DNA of 64,000 bases. Origin: Parafannyhessea umbonata (GTDB lineage: Bacteria > Actinomycetota > Coriobacteriia > Coriobacteriales > Atopobiaceae). The DNA lies in NCBI RefSeq assembly GCF_012844235.1, contig NZ_JABAGR010000001.1:360634-424633 (forward strand), read 5' to 3'. The translations under genes were made by a program, and so were the position numbers. Below are positions 33,207-42,327 of the stretch, piece after piece (positions within the stretch are counted from its first letter, which is position 1; every line of letters starts with the position of its first letter). The notes beneath the pieces are model-generated. The model was not told where the DNA came from and did no database searches. It saw only the letters and a list, made by a program, of their open reading frames with translations.

Positions 33207-34262
33207 ATGGGATACGTGCTGAAGAGGGAGGGCCTCGACCGCGCGCTCGCCGCGCTCTCGAAGGACTACCTGCTGTACGCACCGGTCAGGAAGGTGGGCG
33301 AGGGCCGCTTCACCGACGTGGACGTGGTGCGCTACGACTTCGTGACGGATGCGTCCGGGCTCGAGCTGGACGCGAAGAGCGACTACAGCTTCAAGGAGCT
33401 GCTCACGCCGCTCTCTCAGACGCTGTTCTACTTCACGGAGGACGCGGTCCGCGAGGCCGGCGGCCCGGGTGCGCCCGGCGCACCGGCCCAGGCGGCGGAC
33501 GACCGCCCCGTCATCGTGTTCCTGCGCGCGTGCGACCTCCACGCCGTCAAGCGGCTCGACCAGATGTACCTGGGCAACGGCCCCGCGGACACGTTCTACG
33601 CACGCATCCGCGATCGCGTGCGCTTCGCGCTCATCGGCTGCACGCAGAGCTTTGCGAGCTGTTTCTGCGTGGACATGGGAGCGAACGTCGCGCCGGAGGG
33701 CTGGCTCTTCTCGCTCGAGACCTCTGGGGACGACTTCCTGTGCGCCATTGCGGACGAGTCCGTCAAGGCGGCATTTGCCGGCGCGGCCTCGGCCGAGAAG
33801 GACGTGACGCCGTCGCACGTAACCAAGAACGAGGTGCACGTGCGTACCCCCTCGAGCGTGCCGGCCTCCATCTACAAGGACCCGCTTTGGGACGAGTACA
33901 CCAACCGCTGCATACGCTGCGGGCGGTGCAACATCGTGTGCCCCACGTGCACGTGCTTCACCATGCAGGACGTGTTCTACACGGACAACGGGCGCGTGGG
34001 CGAGCGCAGGCGCGTGCAGGCGAGCTGCATGATCGACGGCTACACCAACGTGGCCGGCGGCGGGCAGTACCGAAAGTCCGCCGGCGAGCGCATGCGCTTC
34101 AAGGTGCTGCACAAGGTGTGGGACTTCCGCCAGCGCTTTGGGTACGACATGTGCGTGGGCTGCGGGCGCTGCGACGACGTGTGTCCCGAGTACATAAGCT
34201 TCGCGGCGTGCGTGAACAAGCTGACGGACGCGTGCGAGCGCGAGGAGGCGCAAGATGAGTAG
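33207..34262 (+). CDS. asrA: Anaerobic sulfite reductase subunit A
   Basis: This 351-residue iron-sulfur subunit of the dissimilatory-type AsrABC complex reduces sulfite to sulfide with NADH. The C-terminal third holds two [4Fe-4S] motifs: CIRCGRCNIVCPTC and CVGCGRCDDVCPEY. The N-terminal domain includes RACDLHAVKRLDQM, typical of AsrA. An AGGAAGGAAG site precedes ATG 33207. It overlaps asrB by 8 bp. Electrons are passed from the AsrB flavin/iron-sulfur subunit to the AsrC siroheme subunit. Confidence 0.93.
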   Translation: MGYVLKREGLDRALAALSKDYLLYAPVRKVGEGRFTDVDVVRYDFVTDASGLELDAKSDYSFKELLTPLSQTLFYFTEDAVREAGGPGAPGAPAQAADDRPVIVFLRACDLHAVKRLDQMYLGNGPADTFYARIRDRVRFALIGCTQSFASCFCVDMGANVAPEGWLFSLETSGDDFLCAIADESVKAAFAGAASAEKDVTPSHVTKNEVHVRTPSSVPASIYKDPLWDEYTNRCIRCGRCNIVCPTCTCFTMQDVFYTDNGRVGERRRVQASCMIDGYTNVAGGGQYRKSAGERMRFKVLHKVWDFRQRFGYDMCVGCGRCDDVCPEYISFAACVNKLTDACEREEAQDE

Positions 34263-35055
34263 CCAGACCAATCCCTACGTCCCGTTTCCCTCCAAGGTGC
34301 TCGAGGTCGTGCGCCACACCAAGAAGGAGTACACGTTCAGGATGGCGTTTTCGGGCGACGTGAAGCCCGGCCAGTTCTTTGAGGTGTCCGTGCCCAAGTT
34401 TGGCGAGGCGCCCATCAGCGTGAGCGGCATCGTGCCCGGCGAGTCCGTGGACCTCACCATCCGCCGCGTCGGCCGCGTCACGAACGAGATGTTCGATACG
34501 TACGCGGGGCAGAGCCTGCTTCTGCGCGGGCCGTACGGCAACGGCTTCGACGTGGACCGCTATGTGGACGGCGAGTGCGTCGTGGTTGCGGGCGGCACGG
34601 GCGTGAGTCCCGTGCGCGGCGTGATAGAGGCACTGGCCCAGAGCACGACCCCGCGCGACAAGCACGTGATCGTGGGCTTCCGCAGCCCGGACGACATGCT
34701 GTTTCGCGACGACCTCGCGCGCTGGGACAAGGCGCTCGACCTCACGCTCACGGTGGACGCCGCGCCGGAGGGCTACGCGGGAAACGTCGGTCTCGTCACG
34801 AAGTACATACCAGAGCTCGCGCTGCGCGACCCGGCGACGGCGCAGGCCGTGGTCGTGGGACCACCGCCCATGATGCACTTCACTGTGCTGGGGCTCTTGC
34901 AGCGCGGGTTTGCCGAGCAGAACATCTGGGTGAGCCAGGAGCGCAAGATGTGCTGCGGCCTGGGCAAGTGCGGGCACTGCCGCATAGGCGAGAAGTACGT
35001 GTGCCTGGACGGTCCCGTCTTCAACTACACCGAGAGCAAGAACCTGATCGACTAG
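34255..35055 (+). CDS. asrB: Anaerobic sulfite reductase subunit B
   Basis: This 266-residue ferredoxin-NADP reductase-like subunit has FAD/NAD-binding features (RGPYGNGFD, GGTGVSPVRGVIEAL, VVVGPPPMMHF). Its C-terminal [2Fe-2S] site is MCCGLGKCGHCRIGEKYVC, as in dihydroorotate dehydrogenase electron-transfer subunits. It overlaps asrA and precedes asrC by 10 bp. It would take electrons from NADH. Confidence 0.93.
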   Translation: MSSQTNPYVPFPSKVLEVVRHTKKEYTFRMAFSGDVKPGQFFEVSVPKFGEAPISVSGIVPGESVDLTIRRVGRVTNEMFDTYAGQSLLLRGPYGNGFDVDRYVDGECVVVAGGTGVSPVRGVIEALAQSTTPRDKHVIVGFRSPDDMLFRDDLARWDKALDLTLTVDAAPEGYAGNVGLVTKYIPELALRDPATAQAVVVGPPPMMHFTVLGLLQRGFAEQNIWVSQERKMCCGLGKCGHCRIGEKYVCLDGPVFNYTESKNLID

Positions 35056-35065
35056 GAGGGCACAC

Positions 35066-36055
35066 ATGATTCAGGACGTCAACGTCAAGGCACTGAAGAA
35101 GAACGCCTTCCGATACAGCAAGGTGCGCGGCGAGACCGCGAGCCGCGTGCGCGTGCCCGGCGGCCTCGTGAGCGCGAAGAGCATGGCCAGGATCGTGGAG
35201 ATAGCGGAGGAGTTTGGTAACGGCGAGATCTTCCTGACCAACCGGCAGGGCGTTGAGATCCCGGGCATCAGCCTGGACGACGTGCCGAAGGTGAACGCGC
35301 TCCTGCAGCAGATCATCGAGGACACCAAGATCAACCAGGAGGACACCTCCCAGGGCTATCTGGCAAGCGGCACGCGCAACGTCGTGGCGTGCCCCGGCAA
35401 GCGCCTGTGCCCGTTTGGCTGCTATGACACCACGGCGTTCGCACAGCGCATGGACCACGAGATCTTCCCGAACAACCGCCACGTGAAGGTGGCGTTCACC
35501 GGCTGCTCCAACGACTGCGCGCACGTGGCCCTGAACGACTTCGGCATCATCGGCATGACGGAGCCGCAGTACGACCCCGCGCGCTGCATAGGCTGCGGCC
35601 AGTGCGTGGACTGGTGCCAGCGTCGCTCCGTGAGCGCGCTCAAGCTGGTGAACGACAAGGTCGTGCGCGACGAGGACCGCTGCATAGGCTGCGGCGTGTG
35701 CGTGGTGTACTGCCCCACGCGTGCGTGGACGCGCAGTCCCGAGCACTACTTCCGCGTAAAGATCATGGGTCGCACCGGCAAGCAGAACCCGCGCCTGGCG
35801 CAGGACTGGCTGCGCTGGGTGGACGAGGACTCCATCGTGAAGATCGTGAAGAACACCTACGCGTTCATCGAGGAGTACATCGACCCCAACGCCCCGGAGG
35901 GGAAGGAACACATAGGCTACATAGTCGATCGCGTCGGCTTTGATGAGTTCTGCAAGTGGGCGCTCGAAGGCGTCGAGCTTCCGGAGAAATGCCAGCGTGC
36001 GACACGTGTGTACTGGGACGGAAAGCGCTACGACCGCGATAACAGCCTGCGCTAG
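35066..36055 (+). CDS. asrC: Anaerobic sulfite reductase subunit C (siroheme)
   Basis: This 329-residue catalytic subunit has the siroheme/[4Fe-4S] ligand pairs CPGKRLCPFGC and TGCSNDC. A ferredoxin insert with two more clusters (CIGCGQCVDWCQ and CIGCGVCVVYCP) follows. Length and motif order match the Salmonella/Clostridium AsrC type. The product sulfide can feed MetY (9.8 kb) or be excreted as respiratory waste. A GGAGG site precedes ATG 35066. Confidence 0.94.
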   Translation: MIQDVNVKALKKNAFRYSKVRGETASRVRVPGGLVSAKSMARIVEIAEEFGNGEIFLTNRQGVEIPGISLDDVPKVNALLQQIIEDTKINQEDTSQGYLASGTRNVVACPGKRLCPFGCYDTTAFAQRMDHEIFPNNRHVKVAFTGCSNDCAHVALNDFGIIGMTEPQYDPARCIGCGQCVDWCQRRSVSALKLVNDKVVRDEDRCIGCGVCVVYCPTRAWTRSPEHYFRVKIMGRTGKQNPRLAQDWLRWVDEDSIVKIVKNTYAFIEEYIDPNAPEGKEHIGYIVDRVGFDEFCKWALEGVELPEKCQRATRVYWDGKRYDRDNSLR

Positions 36056-36164
36056 GCGGCCGTCCTGGGCGCGCCCTCAGGCCTTGCGGCCGCGTGAAGT
36101 GTTTCAGGCCTGTCTCATCCGCGCGATAAAAAACGCCACGTTCTTCTCGCCGTAGTAGACTCTG

Positions 36165-36193
36165 TTGCACTCCGCGCGCGAGCGCGGGATACG
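36165..36193 (+). promoter_or_regulatory. Probable promoter of ilvE
   Basis: TTGCAC (36165-36170) and GATACG (36188-36193) are spaced by 17 bp, just upstream of the GAGGAG ribosome-binding site. A GTTCTTCTCGCC copy of the dispersed motif precedes it at 36140. Confidence 0.5.
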
Positions 36194-36216
36194 GTTCTAT
36201 CGTGAGGAGTGTGTTG

Positions 36217-37248
36217 ATGGAGAAGAAGGACATAGACTGGGGCAACCTCGGGTTCGCCTACCAGCCCACGGACTACAGCTACGTTTCCAACTACAAGGAC
36301 GGCAAGTGGGACGAAGGGGCGCTAACCACCGACCACTCCATTACCCTCTCCGAGTGCGCTGGCATCTTCCACTACTGCCAGGAGGTGTTCGAGGGCCTCA
36401 AGGCATACACCACCGAGAAGGGCGACATCGTCTGCTTCAGGCCCGACCAGAACGCGAAGCGCATGGCCAACAGCGCCCGCCGCATCGTGATGCCGCCGTT
36501 CCCGGAGGACCGCTTCGTGGACGCCGTCGAGCAGGTCGTCCGTGCAAACGCCGCCTGGGTGCCGCCGTTTGGCTCCGGCGCGACGCTGTACATCCGTCCG
36601 CTCATGATCGCGACCGGCAACGTCATCGGCGTGAAGCCGGCCGACGAGTACCAGTTCCGCATCCTGGTGACGCCGGTGGGCGCCTACTACAAGGGCGGCG
36701 TGAAGCCCGTGAAGGTGCAGGTCTCCAAGTACGACCGCGCCGCACCGCACGGCACCGGCAACATCAAGGCCGGCCTGAACTACGCCATGTCGCTTCTGCC
36801 CTCCGTCGAGGCGCACGCGGCCGGCTATGCGGACAACATGTTCCTGGACCCCGAGACCCGCACGTACGTGGAGGAGTCCGGCGGCGCGAACTTCCTGTTT
36901 GTGGACAAGGACGGCAACCTCGTGGTTCCGCAGTCCCACACCGACTCGATCCTGCCGTCCATCACGCGTCGCTCGCTGGTGGACGTGGCCGAGAACTACC
37001 TGGGCATCAAGGTGACCCAGCGCCCCGTGCGCTTTGACGAGATCGACCAGTTTGTGGAGTGCGGCATGTGCGGCACCGCCGCCGTCATCAGCCCGGTGGG
37101 CGAGGTCGACTCCGACGACAAGAAGGTCGTCTATGGCATGGAGCACGTCGGCCCCGTGATGAAGAAGCTGCGCGAGACCCTGACGGGCATCCAGTCCGGC
37201 GAGATCGAGGACAAGTTCGGCTGGGTCCACAAGATCGACGTGGAGTAG
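36217..37248 (+). CDS. ilvE: Branched-chain amino-acid aminotransferase
   Basis: This 343-residue fold-type IV PLP enzyme has the PLP Lys in GTGNIKAGLNYA, conserved YIRPLMIATG and the C-terminal CGTAAVISPVG phosphate-binding loop. Length and motifs fit BCAT type II. It transaminates Leu, Ile and Val with 2-oxoglutarate, in either direction. ATG 36217 follows GAGGAG by nine bases. Transcribed alone, ending in a strong terminator. Confidence 0.93.
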   Translation: MEKKDIDWGNLGFAYQPTDYSYVSNYKDGKWDEGALTTDHSITLSECAGIFHYCQEVFEGLKAYTTEKGDIVCFRPDQNAKRMANSARRIVMPPFPEDRFVDAVEQVVRANAAWVPPFGSGATLYIRPLMIATGNVIGVKPADEYQFRILVTPVGAYYKGGVKPVKVQVSKYDRAAPHGTGNIKAGLNYAMSLLPSVEAHAAGYADNMFLDPETRTYVEESGGANFLFVDKDGNLVVPQSHTDSILPSITRRSLVDVAENYLGIKVTQRPVRFDEIDQFVECGMCGTAAVISPVGEVDSDDKKVVYGMEHVGPVMKKLRETLTGIQSGEIEDKFGWVHKIDVE

Positions 37249-37287
37249 CGAGAGACGCTCGCGCGCGAGGCGAGTCCCCGCGCCTGC

Positions 37288-37334
37288 AGACGCCCCCTTT
37301 CCGGACGAAGCGACCGGGAAGGGGGCGTCTTTTC
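37288..37334 (+). terminator. Rho-independent terminator of ilvE
   Basis: AGACGCCCCCTTTCC (37288-37302) pairs with GGGAAGGGGGCGTCT (37316-37330) and is followed by a T-run. It is one of the strongest terminators in the window. Confidence 0.9.
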
Positions 37335-37383
37335 TCGTCTAGAATCGAAGTGGTCTCATAAGTCGTCAAAAAAGGGGGCTCGC

Positions 37384-38475
37384 ATGAGCGCGACACGAAG
37401 GCCGCTCGATTCCGCGCGGGCGGCGAAGGCGGCGTTTGCCGAGGTGGAGGGCAAGGAGTTTCCGACCGACGTCTTCGAGGCGCCCGAGCTGCGCTGGGCG
37501 GTGATCGGCTGCGGCGTCATCGCGAACCAGATGGCGCAGTCCCTTGCGCTGGCGGGGCGGCGCCTGCACGGCGTGTGCAACCGCACGCAGGCGAAGGCGG
37601 AGGCGTTTGCCAGGCGCTACGGCGTGGAGCGCGTGTACGGCTCGCTCGAGGAGCTGTGCGCGGACGACGGGGTGGACGCGGTGTACGTGACGACGCCGCA
37701 CAACACGCACATCTGCTACCTGCGCGCGGTGCTTGCCGCCGGGAAGCACGTGCTGTGCGAGAAGTCCATCACCCTGAACTCCGAGGAGCTTGCGGAGGCG
37801 CGCGCCATCGCGGACGAGCACCACGTCGTCCTGATGGATGCCACGACGATTCTGCACATGCCGCTGTACCGGGAGCTGAGGCGCCGCCAGGGGGCGGGGG
37901 AGTTTGGCGCGCTGAACCTGGCGCAGGTGAACTTTGGCTCGTACAAGGAGTACGGCGACCTCACGAACCGCTTCTATAACCCGCGCCTTGCGGGCGGCGC
38001 CATGCTGGACATAGGCGTGTACGCCATCACGTTCGCGCGGCAGTTCATGCGGAGCCAGCCCAGGGAGGTGCTGTCGCTCGCGAACCTCGCGACGACGGGG
38101 GTGGACCAGACGTCCGGCATCGTGATGCGGAACCCGGAGGGGCAGATCGCGACCTTCACGCTGAGCCTGCACTCCAAGCAGCCGAAGCGTGGCATGCTCT
38201 CGTTCGACAGGTGCTACGTCGAGGTGACCGACTACCCGCGCGCAGACGCGGCGAGGATAGTCTGGACAGAGGACGGCCGCGTGGAGGAGGTCCGCTGCGG
38301 CGAGGAGGGCTACGCGCTCGACTACGAGGTAGCGGACCTCGAGCGCGCCGTCGCGGGCGACGAGCGGGCCGCCCGCCTGATCGACTGCGCCTCGGACGTG
38401 ATGGAACTGATGACCGGCCTGCGCCGCGAGTGGGGCGTGACCTATCCGGAGGAGAGGGACGAGGGCCTGGCATAG
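37384..38475 (+). CDS. Gfo/Idh/MocA-family oxidoreductase
   Basis: This 363-residue NAD(P)-dependent dehydrogenase has a Rossmann start WAVIGCGVIANQMAQSL (about residues 37-53), the HVLCEKSITLN segment (the EKP-type Lys motif), and the C-terminal alpha/beta domain with GGAMLDIGVYAI. It should oxidise or reduce a sugar, inositol or similar polyol; the substrate is not predictable. About 35 residues precede the Rossmann fold, more than usual. An AAAGGGGG site precedes ATG 37384. Monocistronic by appearance. Confidence 0.88.
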   Translation: MSATRRPLDSARAAKAAFAEVEGKEFPTDVFEAPELRWAVIGCGVIANQMAQSLALAGRRLHGVCNRTQAKAEAFARRYGVERVYGSLEELCADDGVDAVYVTTPHNTHICYLRAVLAAGKHVLCEKSITLNSEELAEARAIADEHHVVLMDATTILHMPLYRELRRRQGAGEFGALNLAQVNFGSYKEYGDLTNRFYNPRLAGGAMLDIGVYAITFARQFMRSQPREVLSLANLATTGVDQTSGIVMRNPEGQIATFTLSLHSKQPKRGMLSFDRCYVEVTDYPRADAARIVWTEDGRVEEVRCGEEGYALDYEVADLERAVAGDERAARLIDCASDVMELMTGLRREWGVTYPEERDEGLA

Positions 38476-38541
38476 CGCCTGCCTAAGGGTGCCGTTGATG
38501 GCACCCGGCCCAGGTGGCGTCTGTGCGCCGTGAGGAGATTT

Positions 38542-38590
38542 CAGCTGACAAGACACCAGACTTGTCAGCTGTCTTGTCAGGTGGCATACT
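38542..38590 (+). promoter_or_regulatory. Promoter of nadABC-niaR overlapped by a CAGCTGACAAG palindrome
   Basis: CAGCTGACAAG (38542-38552) and CTTGTCAGCTG (38561-38571) form an 11-bp inverted repeat with an 8-bp spacer. A further CTTGTCAG half-site lies at 38573-38580. The -35 TTGTCA (38562-38567) lies inside the right arm and the -10 CATACT (38585-38590) is 17 bp on. A repressor bound here would block RNA polymerase. NiaR, encoded last in this operon, is the obvious candidate; niacin-responsive autoregulation is the inference. Confidence 0.75.
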
Positions 38591-38638
38591 GCGGACCCAG
38601 TGCGCGCCAGAGGGGCGCGCCCGTGGGAGGGCAGTGCT

Positions 38639-39655
38639 GTGGAAGACTACGTAAGGACGCCGGTGGAGGAGGAGAGCCTTCGCGAGGCGACGCGCCGCTT
38701 TAGGAGCGGTCGCGGATCGGACCTCTCCGCGGAGGAGCTCGCGCGCATCGCGCGGCGCGTGAACGAGCTGAAGCGCGAGCGCAGGGCCGTGGTGCTGGCG
38801 CACTACTACGTGCCGGCAGAGACCCAGGCGCTCGCGGACTACGTGGGCGACTCGTTCTACCTGGCGCGCCTTGCCAAGACGCTCGACTGCGACACCATCG
38901 TGCTCGCCGGGGTCTCGTTCATGGCGGAGAGCGTGAAGCTCCTGAACCCGGCGCGCCGCGTGCTGAACCCGGAGCCCCGCGCCCTGTGCCCCATGGCGTA
39001 CATGGTGCGCCGCGAGGACGTGGAGAAGGTCCGCGCCCAGTACGCCGGCGACGTGGCCGTCGCGTGCTACATCAACTCGACCGCAGAGATCAAGACGTGG
39101 TCGGACGTGTGCGTGACCTCGTCGAACGCCGTGAAGGTGATCTCGCAGCTGCCCGAGCGCAACGTGCTGTTCATCCCGGACATGAACCTCGGCCGCTACG
39201 TGGCGGAGCAGCTGCCCCAGAAGAACGTCATCCTTAACCGCGGCTACTGCCCCACGCACCAGCGTATCATCCCGCAGGAGGTGGAGCGCCTGGAGCTCGA
39301 GCACCCCGACGCGGAGGTCTGCGCACACCCGGAGTGCTCCGAGGAGGTGCTGCGCGAGGCGGACTACATAGGCTCGACCAAGCAGATCATCGAGCACATC
39401 GCCGCGAGCGACGCGCGCGAGTTCATCGTGCTGACGGTGGTGGGCGTCGCGGCGGAGATCGGCCGCCTCACGGCCGGCCAGGGCAAGCGCGTCTACTTCC
39501 CGGCGACGCCCCCCATCTGCCCGAACATGGCGATGGTGGGGCCGGAGAAGGTCCTGGCCGCGCTCGAGGGCAACCTCGGCGAGGTGTCGCTGCCGGACGA
39601 TGCGGAGAGGGCCATGGCCCCGCTCGAGCGCATGCTCGAGCTGGCGGCACGATGA
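38639..39655 (+). CDS. nadA: Quinolinate synthase
   Basis: This 338-residue [4Fe-4S] enzyme condenses iminoaspartate with dihydroxyacetone phosphate to quinolinate. Three conserved cluster Cys are visible, in LCPMAYM, HPECSEEV and PPICPNMAMV. Typical segments are AHYYVPAETQALADYVGDS and CYINSTAEIKTWSDVCVTSSNA. The start is GTG 38639 with GGGAGGG eight bases upstream, consistent with transcription from 38597. The 3' end overlaps nadB as ATGA. Confidence 0.93.
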   Translation: MEDYVRTPVEEESLREATRRFRSGRGSDLSAEELARIARRVNELKRERRAVVLAHYYVPAETQALADYVGDSFYLARLAKTLDCDTIVLAGVSFMAESVKLLNPARRVLNPEPRALCPMAYMVRREDVEKVRAQYAGDVAVACYINSTAEIKTWSDVCVTSSNAVKVISQLPERNVLFIPDMNLGRYVAEQLPQKNVILNRGYCPTHQRIIPQEVERLELEHPDAEVCAHPECSEEVLREADYIGSTKQIIEHIAASDAREFIVLTVVGVAAEIGRLTAGQGKRVYFPATPPICPNMAMVGPEKVLAALEGNLGEVSLPDDAERAMAPLERMLELAAR

Positions 39656-40899
39656 GCGCGCGGGAGGCGACGAGCATGACGAAGGGGGACGAGGCCGCGG
39701 CGCGCGGCGAGCGCGAGGCGGACTTCGACGTGTGCATAGTGGGCTGCGGCGTGGCCGGGCTGTACGCGGCGCTCAACCTGCCGCGGCACCTGCGCATAGC
39801 GATGCTCAGCAAGGAGGACGTGGCAAGCTGCGACTCCATGCTGGCGCAGGGCGGCATCTGCGTGATGCGCGACCACGACGACTACGACTACTGGTTCGAC
39901 GACACCATGCGCGCCGGCCACAACGAGTGCCGCCCCGAGAGCGTGGACACCATGATCTGGTCCAGCCGCGAGATCATAAACGACCTCATCCGCATGGGCG
40001 TGGAGTTTGACCGCACGCCCACGGGGGACCTGGACTACACGCGCGAGGGCGCCCACAGCAGAAACCGCATCGTGCACCACGCGGACGTCACCGGCAAGGA
40101 GATCACCACGAAGCTGCTGGCGCGCGTGCGCGAGCTGCGCAACGTGCGCATCATGGAGTACACCACCATGGACGACCTCCTGGTGCGGGACGGCGCCTGC
40201 GTCGGCGTCCATGCCAGGGACGCCAGGGGAGAAGGTCTTGTCATCCGGGCCTGCGACACGGTGCTGGCCACGGGCGGGGTCGGCGGACTGTACGAGCACT
40301 CCACGAACTACCCCTGCCTCACGGGCGACGGCTGCCGCGTGTGCCAGGAGCACGGCGTGGCGCTCGAGCACATGGACTACGTGCAGATACATCCCACCAC
40401 GCTCTTCTCGACCAAGCCCGGTCGCTCCTTCCTGATATCCGAGGCGTGCCGTGGCGAGGGAGCGGTGCTGCTGGACGCCCACGGCGAGCGCTTCACGGAC
40501 GAGCTCCAGCCGCGCGACGTGGTGTCCGCCGCCATCCGGCGCCAGATGCAGAAGGACGGCACCAAGCACGTGTGGCTCTCGTTCGCGAACGTGCCGGAAG
40601 AGGTGTGTCGCGAGCACTTCTCGCACATTTACGAGCACTGCCTGGAGGAGGGTTACGATATCACGCGGGAGCCGATCCCCGTGGTGCCCGCGCAGCACTA
40701 CCTTATGGGCGGCATCCACGTTGACCAGGACTCCCGCACGCAGATGGAGCACCTGTACGCCGCGGGCGAGACGAGCTGCAACGGCGTGCACGGCAAGAAC
40801 AGGTTGGCCAGCAACTCGCTGCTCGAGAGCCTGGTCTTCTCGCGCCTGGCGGCGCGGGACATCGTGAGGAGGAGGCACGGATGGATCCCGTCAGCCTGA
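39652..40899 (+). CDS. nadB: L-aspartate oxidase, short form
   Basis: This 415-residue FAD flavoprotein oxidises L-aspartate to iminoaspartate for NadA. It has the FAD loop GCGVAGLYAALNL, SMLAQGGICVM, and the C-terminal flavin contact GETSCNGVHGKNRLASNSLLESLVFS. E. coli NadB is about 540 residues; this one stops shortly after the FAD domain and lacks the C-terminal helical domain. In an anaerobe fumarate is the likely electron acceptor. It overlaps nadA by 4 bp and nadC by 19 bp. Confidence 0.92.
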   Translation: MSAREATSMTKGDEAAARGEREADFDVCIVGCGVAGLYAALNLPRHLRIAMLSKEDVASCDSMLAQGGICVMRDHDDYDYWFDDTMRAGHNECRPESVDTMIWSSREIINDLIRMGVEFDRTPTGDLDYTREGAHSRNRIVHHADVTGKEITTKLLARVRELRNVRIMEYTTMDDLLVRDGACVGVHARDARGEGLVIRACDTVLATGGVGGLYEHSTNYPCLTGDGCRVCQEHGVALEHMDYVQIHPTTLFSTKPGRSFLISEACRGEGAVLLDAHGERFTDELQPRDVVSAAIRRQMQKDGTKHVWLSFANVPEEVCREHFSHIYEHCLEEGYDITREPIPVVPAQHYLMGGIHVDQDSRTQMEHLYAAGETSCNGVHGKNRLASNSLLESLVFSRLAARDIVRRRHGWIPSA

Positions 40900-41738
40900 G
40901 GCTCCAGGCGGAGCCGCTCATTCTGCAGGCCCTGCGCGAGGACGTCACCAGCGAGGACGTGACGACGGCATCGGTCATTGGGCCCGAGGCCGTGGGCCGC
41001 GTGCAGCTGATCGCGAAGCAGGACGGCGTCATCTGCGGCCTGGACGTGTTTGCGCGGACGTTCGAGCTGCTGGACGAGACCGCCACGACGGAGCTTTCCG
41101 TCGCGGAGGGCGACGACGTGCGTTCGGGGCAGGTGCTGGGAAGCGTGCACGCCCACGTGCGCGCGCTGCTTTCGGGCGAGAGGGTCGCGCTGAACTACCT
41201 GCAGCGCATGAGCGGCATCGCGACGATGACCCGCTCGATGGCCGCGCTGTTTGCCGGGACGCGCACGCGCCTTGTGGACACGCGCAAGACCTGCCCGAAC
41301 ATGCGCGTGTTCGAGAAGGAGGCCGTGCGCGTGGGCGGGGGAGGCAACCACCGCTACAACCTGTCGGACGGCGTGCTGCTGAAGGACAACCACATTGACG
41401 CCGCCGGCGGCGTGCGCGAGGCCATAGAGGCCGCCCGCCGGCACGCCCCGTTCGTGCGGAAGATCGAGGTCGAGGTGGAGACCCTGGACATGGTGCGCGA
41501 GGCCGTGGATGCGGGCGCGGACATCATCATGCTCGACAACATGGACCACGAGCACATGCGCGAGGCCATGGGCATAATCGCCGGCAGGGCCGAGGTCGAG
41601 GTGTCCGGCAACGTGGACGCCGCGAAGGCCGCGACCCTGGTGGACCTGGGCGTGGACTACGTGTCTTCCGGCGCGCTCACGCACTCCGCCCCGATACTGG
41701 ACCTGTCGCTGAAGCACCTTACGGTGGAGGGCAGGTAG
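40881..41738 (+). CDS. nadC: Nicotinate-nucleotide pyrophosphorylase (carboxylating)
   Basis: This 285-residue quinolinate phosphoribosyltransferase has LNYLQRMSGIAT, DTRKTCPNMRVFEKEAVRVGGGGNHR and LLKDNHI, the phosphoribosyl-pyrophosphate and quinolinate-binding motifs. The GVDYVSSGALTHSAP C-terminal phosphate loop is intact. It makes nicotinate mononucleotide. It overlaps nadB and is followed after one base by niaR. Confidence 0.94.
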   Translation: MDPVSLRLQAEPLILQALREDVTSEDVTTASVIGPEAVGRVQLIAKQDGVICGLDVFARTFELLDETATTELSVAEGDDVRSGQVLGSVHAHVRALLSGERVALNYLQRMSGIATMTRSMAALFAGTRTRLVDTRKTCPNMRVFEKEAVRVGGGGNHRYNLSDGVLLKDNHIDAAGGVREAIEAARRHAPFVRKIEVEVETLDMVREAVDAGADIIMLDNMDHEHMREAMGIIAGRAEVEVSGNVDAAKAATLVDLGVDYVSSGALTHSAPILDLSLKHLTVEGR

Positions 41739-41739
41739 C

Positions 41740-42279
41740 ATGGCCGGCGGCGAGGAGCGCCGTGCGCGCATAGTGGAGCTTCTTGAGAAGGCGCCGGCGG
41801 CGGTCTCCGGCGGCGCCCTCGCGCGCGAGCTGGGCGTGAGCAGGCAGGTGATCGTGCAGGACGTGGCGCTGCTGCGCGCGGACGGCCATAGCGTCGCGTC
41901 CACGAACCGCGGCTACGTGCTCGTGCGCGACAGGCGCCCGCGCCGCCTGTTCAAGCTGCACCACGGTCCGCGGGAGGTGGCCGACGAGCTCTTCCTGATC
42001 GTGGACATGGGAGGCACGGTGGAGGACACTATGGTGAACCACCGCACCTACGGGCAGATGTCCGCCGCCCTGGGACTGTCGAGCCGCCGCGACGTGAAGC
42101 GCTTCCTTTCCGAGCTGAAGGACAGCAGGTCGTCCCTCCTGAGCGGCACGACGAGCGGCTACCACTTCCACCACGTGGTGGCAGACAGCGAGGAGGACCT
42201 CGACGCGATCGGGGAGGCGCTTGCCGAGCACGGCTGGCTGGTGCCGATGAGCGACTACGAGCGCGAGACCCTGCGATAG
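41740..42279 (+). CDS. niaR: Niacin-responsive transcriptional repressor NiaR
   Basis: This 179-residue repressor has an N-terminal HTH_11 (ARIVELLEKAPAAVSGGALARELGVSRQVIVQDVALLR) and a C-terminal 3H ligand domain. Three His-bearing segments of the 3H domain are visible: FKLHHGP, VNHRTYGQM and GYHFHHV. In Firmicutes and Thermotoga, NiaR binds nicotinate with a metal and shuts NAD synthesis and niacin transport. Here it closes the nadABC operon, so it should repress its own transcription through the palindrome at 38542-38580. Confidence 0.92.
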   Translation: MAGGEERRARIVELLEKAPAAVSGGALARELGVSRQVIVQDVALLRADGHSVASTNRGYVLVRDRRPRRLFKLHHGPREVADELFLIVDMGGTVEDTMVNHRTYGQMSAALGLSSRRDVKRFLSELKDSRSSLLSGTTSGYHFHHVVADSEEDLDAIGEALAEHGWLVPMSDYERETLR

Positions 42280-42327
42280 GGGCGGGCGCCAAGGCTGAGC
42301 CCGGGCATCCGGGCGCGGCGTTCGCGG

